Shown in pieces: positions 44,801 through 56,800 of a stretch of 64,000 bases of DNA. This stretch comes from Rhynchonema sp. JSB1_4. Its lineage: Eukaryota > Nematoda > Chromadorea > Monhysterida > Xyalidae. The stretch lies in assembly GCA_030248065.1 (NCBI GenBank), contig JASAMV010004350.1:1-64000 (forward strand). Direction: 5' to 3'. Each line of letters begins with the position of its first letter. Within the stretch, counting starts at the first letter, position 1. The position numbers and the translations under genes are program-made. The notes beneath the pieces were generated by a model. That model ran no database searches. It was not told the DNA's origin and was given only the letters and a program-made list of their open reading frames with translations.

Positions 44801-47800
44801 TGCGTCATTTCAGGGTGGTTGATTAGTGTCTGGTGCAACTGTTCACCAGTCAGATCGGTGGCACAAGTGAAATGACAGACGACCACCCAGTTCCGACACA
44901 AGAAAGATTCCAATGTATAGATGCGTACTGACGATGACCTGGTGGAAACCCGCCTCTGATGCGGAAAAAACCAAAAAAACGCTGGATAGCAATCCATCCA
45001 AAGGTTTCTGCGCCTAAAATCTTCAATTAAACCGGAGTGTTCGGAAAAGGAATCAGTCAGTGAGAGGGCGGTGCATAGGTATATATGTACCTGCTCGAAT
45101 CCCACTAAGGGGCTGTCAAATGGTTGTGATGATCCTTGCCCAGAACCGAGCTCCGATTTCGATCGCGTAATTGGGACCCAGATCTGAAAGAACCAAAAAA
45201 CTATTGCGTGGTTGGTATTCCGGACAAATTCTGGGGGAAAAACGTATCCGAACAAAATCGATTACTGACCAATCGTTTAGGTGCGACGCTTTGCACGGAG
45301 CTCGGAACGGTTGCGGTTGATGTTTTCGAAGCGATCGGTAGTGCCTACACGATTGTTTGGATTGATAAAAAGGGAAAAGGGCGACAAATGAAAGGACAAA
45401 TATAGGTGTGTATCCGTCTGAAACTTCGTCAACGAACAGTTTTCGGCTCGTTTTGATCAAGCAGGATCGAAGATTTGTGATCAAGCGAGTCCGATGGTTG
45501 ATTTCCGATCGTCTTGGGTGTTTGTGTAGGTGCGAGCGCCTGAAACGTGAATTTCGTGTGATTCACACGGATGTTCAATTTAAAAACTCGATTTTAAAAG
45601 AGCACAAAAAATTCAAGTGTCACTGACCAGAGGCACAGGTGCCGGGCTGGTTGTTGTTGTCGCGGACGCTGCTGCGGGCTGGGACAGTTCAGTGCTGCTG
45701 CTGAGTGGTTGGGATCGAAAGATTGCCTGATGTTTCAAGAACAAATGTTTGTTAGTCACAGAATCAAATGACTGCGCCGTAGTTGTACCCAAAGAAAGAA
45801 CCAAACTTGGTGACCTGGTCTGATCACATACACGTGCGTAAACGTAACCCTTTTGCATGAAACAATATTGTGCAACCAAAATTCGAACATGCAATATCAA
45901 CGGATTTTCACCACCGTGCTTTGCTGTTCTTCGTCAGTCCTTTTTCACGCTAGTCAAAACCAGAGAATTATATGCAGTAACTCTCGCAATAACCGGAATG
46001 CCAAGAGACCCGTGCCCTGGCCAGGGCAAAACAGGATGATTGGATCAAACCAATCACCAAGTTTGATCAGCCTTCTCTAGAAATAACGCACCAATGAAAC
46101 TTTCAAAACACCATGGGTCGTATCAAGTTTGAAGGCAAATCCACTAGCACGGACTTGGCATAGGCATAGACAAATTTTGCTGCAGATGTAGGGTAAATCG
46201 CAAAATACAACTCAAAACAAAATTTTGCCCGTGTCCATGCAAAGTCTAAGCCAGTGGCTTTGCTCTCAAAGTTTTGGTACGGCTCCGAATAACCCACCAA
46301 AGGCACATGTTCAGTGCTAGACGCAGTGGACGTGCGCCGTGGCAGGTACTGTTCGCTGCCGGGTTGTTTCGATGGTGCGCTGCCCTGCTGATGTTTCACA
46401 ATTTCGTTAATTTGGCAAGAAGACAAGAAACAAACGCAGATGTATAAAGGAACTTGCAAATTTGAACAGCGGCCTGCGCGCAGTAGCATCCGGTTCATTT
46501 CCAGCATCAGGGGCAAGTTCGTTTTTGATTGGTTTCGATTCGGACGACTGAAAGTTGTGCTCAAGTTTGAAAATGGCATGGATGGGACCACGACAAACTT
46601 GGAGCGATATCAAACTTGGTGATCGTATGTAATCTGCTTTCGTCACGTGACTTTTTGGAATTACGAATATTAAAAAATTGGTGATACCGCTAATTTCCTC
46701 CAGCGTAAAGATGTTCTCCGACCTAAAACTAATAATTAAGCTGGATGAGATTAGAGGCTCCAGTAAATTTCTGAACTTCCATAATGCAAGAATCACGCGC
46801 TACCAAGGCAAGTCACATCGGATCACCAAGTTTGATACCGAGCTTGGTGTTCGGATCTATACCCATATACCTTGATAAAATATTGTAAGGATATTTAGTA
46901 ATTTGTTGTATTCCCCATATAATTTTGCCCAGCGTATAAGTTGTTCCCAGACAACCAGATAATAAACAACTTTTACGCTGGTTGAAAGTTTCAAACTGTT
47001 TCAAGCTTGAAACTATCCCAATATCCAAAAAAAATCACGAGATCTTTTCCGACAAACAAAGCTTTCTTTCTCTAAAAATCAAAGTGCAATCGTGCATTAT
47101 GTACCTTGCTTTTCGGACGATTGCGTCTGCGTCTACCACGACCACGTTTCCAGCTGGGTGGGGACTCGGAGCGCGATTTGGAACTGTTCGATGTTGATGT
47201 TTCATCAGATTTGGTCGGATTCGCTGCCGACACACTCTCACGTGACGATAGACGCTCGCTGGGTGAATGGCCCGGACAACGGTAGGGCGCGTGACGCTGC
47301 AATTATATGTGCATTGTGTGAAACATCACATCGGCAGTCGCACAAACGGGATATGAATATGATTAGTGCAGGTCGTTCCTACACATTGTTTTCACAAAGT
47401 TTTTACCCGTGGGCGGTGCACCAAGTCATCGCCCACGTCTGTGCGAATATGCTCGCCAAAATATTTGTATTTTGCTTTGGTGGTATATACATAAAAGGGG
47501 TCTTGCTCAAACTGGTTTTGCTCAATTGCCCGTGCGCCTTGTATGCAACTGTATTTCGAGATTTAAAATTACAAATATTTCGGCGCGCATATTCGCACAG
47601 ATACATAGTCAGGGTTTGAGCGACATCAAACTTGCTGATCGGATTGGATCGGTCGGGCTTGGTCACTTGGCTTTTTGGATGAACAAGTTTATCAAGAAGT
47701 TCATAGAAGCCACTGAAGCTGTTCCCAGACAAACCTCAAATAAACAACTTTAACGCTGGTCGAAACAAGGACCGGAACCGATCACCCTAATCTGAGCACG

Positions 47801-50800
47801 GACCTACTTCCTGTTGTCGTTCACTAATTTTGACCAGCGTAAAAATCATGCATCCGAACACCACACTCACCCAATGACTGCCGACGAACACGATCATTGA
47901 CTGCGTGCGACGCAGTGGGTGGCGCGCACTCGTGTCGCTCCCTGACAACTGCAAATTGAGGACAAAACTAGAGGGCGCATGTCAACTTTTGACAACCAAG
48001 CTCGATTGCAAACGTTGACTATACATCCTTGTGCGTCTCATATGGTGATTATTTGACAGTTTATGCATATTGTGCTCCTAAAATAACTGACCGATGGTTG
48101 CGAGCCACGTGGTGTGAATCGGTCTTCGATATCGATCGGCGATTGCTGCGGACGTGCGCGCGACGCGTTGGTGCCTGTCTGCAAAGGGCGATACATAGAA
48201 TCGCGGTTGGGGATGAAATATTTATGAAATGGAATGCAGCTGTGCACAGTGACTCTTTTGTGGTCAAACTCTCGGCGTGGTGGATATTTTTAACAAACGA
48301 TATTTTACCGTTGACTTTCTTCATTGTGACTGTACGAAAATCAGAATTGTCATAGAGAACTTTGAAAGTCCGCCAGAACCAACCAGCGGGATTGGTGCAT
48401 TGCTCGATAGGGCAGCACTCGGGCTGGTCCTCTGAAAGGGCACTCTCGTTTATCGTGCTGAGGTTCAAACTCATTACAAAGGAATACCCATTGTGCTAAC
48501 CGGCTGTCCGTCGTTTTCCTCCAGGAGTGTTTTGCGTCCGCTGATTGGTGGTGGCGTATTTGAAATGCCACGCGACGGCGTCGTCTGAAAGTATATATGT
48601 ATGCATATTTTTTTATCCCACACAATGCATAAATTATAAGCCAGTTTTTTAAACAGCATGAGACCAAAAATAACTTCCGCACTGACCAGTGGTGTTGGCG
48701 CAGTGCTGGATACTGTCGAGCTGCTGTTGGTCAACGTTGGCTGCAATGTACGAAACTGCGTAAATTTGTCAGTATTTAGTCTCCAAGCAACTCAAAGTTT
48801 TCGATGTAAACATTTAATGCACAGGGAAAACTCCAATGTCTAGGTCTGGAAAGGTGTGTGCCAGGCACATGGGTAGGCACGCTGCTAAAACTGCCTAAAC
48901 GGACCTAGACATTGAGTGCCTGCTGCGCGGGTGCCTAGATGGACCTAGACATTGTGCTGATGCTGCGCCACTGCCTAGACGGACCTAGATTTTGAGCAAG
49001 CAGCCAGCAAATGCCTAGATGGACCTAGACATTGGGCCTCGCGCTGACCAATGCCTAGACGCACCTAGATTTTGGGCACACCGTAAACGGTTGGGCTCTG
49101 CTGCAGTTGGTGCACAGAGACCAAGTAAAATGTTGCGTACTGGTTCAGTTAGTTCACAGAGGCCCAGTAAACGGCTGGTACTAGAACAGTTGGTGCACAG
49201 AACCTTAGAAAACAGTTGGGTGCTAATGCATTTGGTACACAGAAGCCTATTCAATGGTTCGGTACTGGTTCTTACACAATAAGTGTACCATGCACACAAG
49301 AATGACGTCAGCTTTTTAACATCGTAACGCGCCAACCTGGCTGCGCTAATAAAGCCCTGATCTGTCTTATTAGGCCGGTGTTACGTGATTTTTACACAAT
49401 AAGTGTACCATGCACATAAGAATGACGTCAGCTTTTTAACATCGTAACCCGCCAACCTGGCAGGGCTAATAGAGCCCTTATCTGTCTTATTAGGCCGGTG
49501 TTGCATGATTCTTACACAATAAGTGTATCATGCACACAAGAATGACGTCAGCTTTTTAACATCGTAACCCGCCACCCTGGCTGGGCTAATAGAGCCCTGA
49601 TCTGTCTTATTAGGCCGGTGTTGCATGATTCTTACACAATAAGTGTACCATGCACCCAAGAATGCCGTCAGCTTTTTAACATCGTAACCCGCCAACCTGG
49701 CTGGGCTAATAGATCCCTGATCTTTCTTATTAGGCCGGTGTTGCATGATTCTTACACAATAAGTGTACCATGCACACAAGAATGACGTCAGCTTTTTAAC
49801 GTCGTAACCCGCCAACCTGGCTGGGCTAATAGAGCCCTGACCTGTCTTATTAGGCCGGTGTTGCATGATTCTTACACAATAAGTGTACCATGCACACAAG
49901 AATGACGTCAGCTTTTTAACATCGTAACCCGCCAACCTGGCTGGGCTAGTAGAGCCCTGATTTGTCTTATTAGGCCGGTGTTGCATGATTCTTACACAAT
50001 AAGTGTACCATGCACACAAGAATGACGTCAGATTTTTAACATCGTAATGCGCCAACCTGGCTGGGCTAATAGAGCCTGTGAACTCTGAACCGCCACACCA
50101 AACGTATGCTCCCGGAAGGACTCGAACCTCCGACCTTCCAGCCACCAGGCCTGGATAGCCAGTTGCTCTACCAACTGAGCTACGGGAACGCGGTCTGGCT
50201 GCGGTTCAGAATCACTCATAAACCCAACGCACGCACGCTCAATACACAGTGCACCGCAGCACACACACATAATACCGGTCCGTTCGTTATACGCCTCGAC
50301 GCGTATGGGTGTGTGTCTATTCGCCAGACCACATCACCTCCCGTTCACGGAAGTTCCGACCGCGGAACACAACGTCACGCACCCTCCTCCACTCGAGAAG
50401 GTTCAGTTCGTTTCATCCGGCCCAGCTCCAAGCCGCTATCGGACTATCACGTCATCGGCTCACCACTTGTGAACTCTGAACCGCCACACCAAACGTATGC
50501 TCCCGGAAGGACTCGAACCTCCGACCTTCCAGCCACCAGGCCTGGATAGCCAGTTGCTCTACCAACTGAGCTACGGGAACGCGGTCTGGCTGCGGTTCAG
50601 AATCACTCATAAACCCAACGCACGCACGCTCAATACACAGTGCACCGCAGCACACACACATAATACCGGTCCGTTCGTTATACGCCTCGACGCGTATGGG
50701 TGTGTGTCTATTCGCCAGACCACAAGCCCTGATCTGTCTTATTAGGCCGTTATTGCATGATTCTTACACAATAAGTGTACCATGCACACAAGAATGACGT

Positions 50801-53800
50801 CGGCTACCTGGGTGGGCTAATAGATCCCTGATCTGTCTTATTAGGCCGGTGTTGCATGATTCTTACACAATAAGTGTACCATGCACACAAGAATGACGTC
50901 AGCTTTTTAACATCATAACCCGCCTACCTGGCTGGGCTAGTAGAGCCCTGATTTGTCTTATTAGGCCGGTGTTGCATGATTCTTACACAATAAGTGTACC
51001 ATGCACACAAGAATGACGTCAGATTTTTAACATCGTAATCCGCCAACCTGGCTGGGCTAATAGAGCCCTGATCTGTCTTATTAGGCCGGTGTTGCATGAT
51101 TCTTACAGAATAAATGTACCATGCACACAAGAATGACGTCTGCTTTTTAACATCGTAATCCATATGTAGACCTCTGCGTACCAACTTCACGAATACCCAA
51201 CCGTTTGCGAAGCTTCGGTGCACCAACTGCAATACTACCCAAATGTGTACAAGAAACGTTCACCAGGCCTCTGTGCACCAATTGCTCCACTACCCGACTA
51301 TGTACAAGGCTTCTGTGCACCAACCACACGAGTACCCAAACGTCCACTAGGCTTCTGCGCCCCATCTGTACCAGTTCCCAACTGTATCCTAGGCTTCCCA
51401 GCACCAATGGTACTGGTGCCCCAGCCGTTTAGTGGGTCTCGCTGCCTAGACGGACCTAGATTTTGGGCAGGCAGCCAACAAAAGCCTGGATGGACCTAGA
51501 CATTGACCACGCGCTGGCCCAGTGCCTAGACGGACCTAGATTTTGAGCAAGCTGCTGAGAGTGCCTAGATGGACCTAGACATTCTCGCATGCGAGCTGTG
51601 GAAAGGTCTGGAAAGGTCCGGAAAGGTCTGGAAAGGTCTGGAAAGGTCCGGAAAGGCATTTATATGCTTATACATATGCCTACAATTGCCTGGGACAGAC
51701 CTTTCCAGACCTAGACATTGGATTTTTCCCTGTGAATGCACCTGGACTTTCTGTTGACGTGGCGGCGCTTTCGTTGTGCTTGATCGGGCCTGAACTTTTA
51801 AGTTCACGCGCATCAAGAAACATTTTATCATCAATAATCTTAGCAATCAAAAAGGACTAACAGTCTTGGGCTCATCTTGATTCGAATCTCTGCGACCACG
51901 AGTGATGGATTTGGGCGCCTGCGATGCTTGAATTTGGAGGATCAGAAATTTGAAGAAACTTTGCGCATTTGCTCGAGCAGTGAGACAGTTTACGTTGGCC
52001 TGGTTGAAACTGCAGCCCTTCCTGATGACGCGTGGCGTGCGTGGCACTGACGATGACCTGGTGCACCACGCCCGTCTGCGGACACAGATCAAAGCGGACA
52101 AGCAGAAAACACATCAAGTACAACATTTTGCTCCTTCGGAACCGGTCTGTTTCGAAAACAAATATATTTTGAAGCTGATGTCGTACCGGTTTGGTTGGGC
52201 TTTTCGATGTTCGATTCAGCCCACTGATCGGGATGGACTCCTGCTGCGATGGCCTGATGTTGGGGGAGCTTGTTCGCTCTGGTGCATGCGCACGACGACT
52301 GCTGGCGGTGGATTGAGACTTGGAGGAACTGTCACGTGATTGAGATGGTGACTGAAACATCAGCTTGGCAGTGGATTTGCAATGATCACGTGACATTCGT
52401 GAGCCAAGGTGTTCTTGAGATACTCAAGCCAAAAATTTCGAGCGGCGTTAAATCTATATATCGTTCTGGAGCCAATCTTTAAGCTGTCCAATGTCAAAAA
52501 TAAAAGCACCAACCCTTGATTGACGTCGTTGCCACCAGCTGGCTGCCTTTGGTGGCGGGTCCATCGACACACTGCTCTGACGCGATGCTCGAATGTTCAG
52601 TTCGGGGTAGATCTGCAGTGAAGGTGCGTTGAATTTGACCAGTGTAAAAACAGACGCTCGTTGTGAATCAGATCAGAGTATACAACGTTTAGGGCCACAG
52701 TTTTTTATTATATTTTTAGGTAAATGGTTTTTACGTGGTGCCTGAATAGAATAATCGCGTGTGGTTGCCACATGACCACAAATCTGAGTATTTAGGTCAC
52801 ATGTGCTTGAAAGATCAGGCAACACGAGTTGACAAAAATTTTCCATTCATAATCGGAGCTAGCATGGTAATGCTAAGCGACATATGGTTCATTCCTTATA
52901 TTGCGTGAGTTGAAAAATTTAAACTCACGCCATTTTCACAAGACTTAACTTGAGAAGCCCAAACTTGCACACAACTTGTACGGCGTGGACTTCTAGGTCC
53001 ACACAAAATTTCATTCCGCTGCGTGCCCACTCGCGCGATCGCGGGCAAGATACAGTTGAAATTTTTGTAAAAACGTTCTTTCCCTTTTTTTTTCCACAAA
53101 GTAGTAGTCAGGGCCCAGACGTTACTGAACACCAGAAATGTTAATATCGCATATAGGGTTTTCGCACACGAGAAACACGATGGTGCTATCGCCGACTTCG
53201 TAACTCCACGACTGAGACCGGTTCCAGACCATGACCACGACTTTTTGTATGTAAAGTGTGCTTCCCGAAGTAAAATTTCGCCGAAAAGTTGGGTTACCAG
53301 AACTATTAAAGTTGTTTATGTGGTTTTCGCACTCGAGAAACACGGTAGTGCTATCGCCGAGTTCGTAACTTTTAGTATGAACGGTTCCAGACCATGACTT
53401 TTTGTACAGAAAGTATGGTTCTAAAGCCAAAATCAGCGGTGATATGTGTTTTTAATCGTTGTTACGTCAAACATATATTAATTCCAATTGGTTAAACGTT
53501 TTTCAGCTCAAAAAGAGCCATAATGGACGCTCAGACACACACAACAATGCATTAGTGCACGCTACGTAGTTGCCTGATTCATAAAGCGCACAATGCATTA
53601 CACACAACACACAGCCGGCCAGCCAGCACACACACACACAGGCAGGCAGCCAGCACACACACACACACAGGCAGCCAGCACAATAGGCAATGCAGCAATG
53701 CACGCGTAGTTATGTACATAGTAATGTTTGTGAAGGAAAGTGGCGAAGCAGTTACGTATGTCCGAACGGTCTAACGCGCATCACTGAAGACGAAAAGGTC

Positions 53801-56800
53801 GCGGGTTCAAACATCCACGCGCGCAGCGAACTTTTTGTTGTTTTTTACTATGTAACTTTTAATGAATGCTGGGTAACATTTTTCAGTTTTTTCGTGTTTT
53901 TATTTGAGATTAATTATTAAGCACAGGTGCGGTTCGCAGTTTATGCGCTGTGATATCATTCATGATAAAATACCCACAAGATATCAACTTCTTAATTAAA
54001 ATTGCTGTTGCTCTCTAACATTCAAAGCTTTTTGCGCATTTATAATTTGGCTTTCGTGGGAAAGTTAAATAGTAGTTTTTACGTAACATTGAATCCAAGA
54101 TCAGATGCGGCGGCCAACACCAAAGCAATCTGGAGACTGATGTTTGACACTTATTTCATTGCTGAAGCTGGAGGGACAGGGGGCATGGAAGTTCATTGCA
54201 CAGCTTTGCTTGGTACTAAACCAACAAGTGCCATTCTCTGAGACGATGCGCAATCAGTGCGCTATAAATGATGGTACCTAGGGTGTCAAATACATACCTG
54301 GGGGTAAATTAAAAAAAATAAATAACTTGACAAGTTACCATGTTCCTCAAAAGCATAGACATGCGCGTGGGACACTGCGTTGGTTTTGTTTCAGTGGTGG
54401 GTGAAGACGCAGACACAAGCGTGTCTCCATTGTCAGAACCCCATAGTGAAATCGAAACACAAAATTGGCCTTATGTCACGATAACCACCGATTCATATAT
54501 CCTGCCAAAAAGTACAGCATCCTTAAACTAATCCCCACACCTCATTGCGCTCATGTGCGCTGATTACTTGAGAAAAGTCTGATGGTCGACATTTTCATTG
54601 TTTAGAACCATTGTTTGCCGGAACTGAAAACTTTCTGTGCCTGATTTATCCGGGTTCTCTATTTGGCGCTTGCGCGATATAAAAGAACGACACAAGAAAG
54701 AAAAATGCCCCAAGGGGCATAAAAGAAATATGGTTCCCTGGCTGACTGGCATAAAAGAACGATACTAGCTTGCACCACTTTGTTGATGTTTCATGAGGCA
54801 CTGGAATAAACGTAAGTGTGTTCTGAGCTGTTTGATGCCGAACAGTAGATATTGAACCATATTCCCGGCGCTAACTCTTTTGAACCAACACCCAGCCGAT
54901 AGCGAAACTTTCGTGAAAACCTACATATGCAGGCAACTGTTTCTTCTTTTCAACCTCACGATGGTAACTGTGCAGTCTTCGGTTAAGCACGATAATTCAA
55001 CAAGGAGAGGAGTAAAGAGAATATTGCACTCTTTCAATATCTCCATGCCCTGTGTCTCAGGTTTCAAAACAGCACGCGCCGGGAATATGGTTCAATATCT
55101 ACTGTTCGGCATCAAACAGCTCAGAACACACTTACGTTTATTCCAGTGCCTCATGAAACATCAACAAAGTGGTGCAAGCTAGTATCGTTCTTTTATGCCA
55201 GTCAGCCAGGGAACCATATTTCTTTTATGCCCCTTGGGGCATTTTTCTTTCTGAAAAAAAAAAACGTTGAATCTTGTTGGGAAACCTTGCGATCTTCTTT
55301 ACGTTGTGGCTCCTGTAAAAAGTTAGGGCACCGTTGAAACACCTCAATTATGCATTCGGATGTATAATATTCGACGGAGGCACTGGTCGTCATCAATAAC
55401 TTGGTGACGGAACTCTGCTCTGCTTATGCACAGATGTAACGTAGCGGTGTTTATTAGTTGGCACGTAGTGATGTTGTCAGGGTTGGGCAAAAAAAATTTT
55501 TTTTTGAAATTTTTTTTAAAATTTTTCGGAGAAACAAAACGTTCCAAAACGTTCAAAAATGTTTTTTGGGGTTATTTTTTGTCATTTTTTCTCAAGGGTC
55601 GAAAAATTTTCTTAACAAAATCACTTTTGGGGCATGTATTTGGTATCTAAGATGCCCCAAATGATGTTATTATACCTTCCCGTGATACATGTGACATAGT
55701 ATGCATGTATTGGTCGCACAATGACCATATAAGAATTCATCAAATCAATCCTGATTTTCACGTTCAGTCACTCTTAACTACTGTGCTATTTGTGATTCTC
55801 ACAAAACATTTTCATCTGAAAATAATCCAGCAGAGCACCCGCGTTGCTGCAGGTCTGAAACATTTAACTGACTGCATTCTTTGCATGTGATCGCGCAACG
55901 CAACGTCACTGCCCGGTAATTTTCCTGCTTCACGATTCAGGAAAAAAATTTGACCAATTCTTATAAAGTCATTGTGCGACCAATACCTACATTGTACTTC
56001 GATGTCATACCCCATCAGGTCGGTCATATACGACTGATTCAGCTACCCGACAAGTATTTCTGCAGCTTACTTCCTCAATTCTGTGTGGTTTATGAGTAAA
56101 TCTTGCTTATTCGACCACAAACTGTTGTGTCTGATATTGGTCGCACAATGACCATATAAGAATTCATCAAATCAATCCTGATTTTCACGTTCAGTCAGTC
56201 TTAACCACTGTGCTATTTGTGATTCTCACAAAACATTTTCAGCTGAAAGTAATCTAGCAGATCAACCACGTTGCCGCAGGTCTGAAACATTCTCTTTACT
56301 ACCATGCTTTGTGTGTGATCACGCAACGCAACGTCATTGCGCCGTCACTTACCCTCTTTACGATTCAGGAAAAAAATTTGACCAATTCTAATAAAGTCAT
56401 TGTGCGACCAATACCACAGAGCAGCAATCATAGGTCCATATCAAGCACAGACTGTTGGATCACACCGAAATGACGTAAACACCCATCATAAGTGATGCAA
56501 ACCAAGTCACAAAAGTGACTTGTCAATTAAAGTTGCATTTTTTCGCGTTTTTGCGCGTTTTTTAGGCAAATTTCGTAAAATTTCCCCGAATCTCAGACTT
56601 TTTAAAAAAAATTAAAAAAAATTTTTTTTTTAAAAAAACTCGTTTAAAAAATTTTTTTTCCAACCCTGGATGTTGTTACAGCCCAGTAATAAGATCACTT
56701 GGCAGGACTTTTTTGGAGGAAAATCTGCCAGAGGCGTTCGCACTGACGAGCCCTGACGCCTCGGTCTGTCTGCGAAAGCCGAGAAAATCAGACCAACATT

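Larger units (their letters stand above)
50077..50724 (-). repeat. Duplicated 257-bp block with tRNA-like core, inserted in the satellite
   Basis: 50077-50333 and 50468-50724 appear identical and are separated by a 134-bp unique spacer. The whole block interrupts one satellite unit, with AGCC present on both sides. Each copy contains a tRNA-like sequence and flanking conserved DNA, so the unit was duplicated as a segment and not only at the tRNA part. Confidence 0.85.
48822..51732. mobile_element. 2.9-kb foldback transposon carrying a satellite, hAT-like ends
   Basis: It begins CAGGGAAAACTCCAATGTC and ends with the near inverse GACATTGGATTTTTCCCTG. The flanks TTAATGCA (48814-48821) and TGAATGCA (51733-51740) match at seven of eight bases. 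Both flanking arms carry CCTAGATGGACCTAGACATTG units (48860-49075, 51440-51600) and GGTGCACAGA-type units (49085-49270, inverted at 51180-51430). The core is a 120-bp satellite. The insertion sits in an intron of the Ser-rich gene, against its 5' splice site. Confidence 0.88.
55478..56668. mobile_element. hAT-like element, CAGGGTTGGG family, 1,191 bp with nested MITEs
   Basis: It runs from CAGGGTTGGGC to CCAACCCTG with the perfect 8-bp duplication GATGTTGT (55470-55477 and 56669-56676). It includes two TA-flanked MITEs. The remaining sequence is AT-rich, with A-run/T-run blocks near both ends. No transposase is recognised. Confidence 0.92.

Noticed and set aside
45136..45626. Plus-strand frames with VVGIPDKFWGKN and VFEAIGSAYTIVW
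   Set aside because: They lie in an intron region of the minus-strand gene, beside dispersed repeats; no family or splice context supports them.
49528..50145. 205-codon minus-strand frame with repeated SPARLAGYDVKKLTSFLCAW-type units
   Set aside because: The 120-bp satellite period is divisible by three, so any frame without a stop in one unit stays open across the array; it is not a gene.
50028..50661. Minus-strand frames containing VAQLVEQLA and RRFESFREH
   Set aside because: These are translations of the tRNA-like A-box and B-box regions, a familiar artefact.
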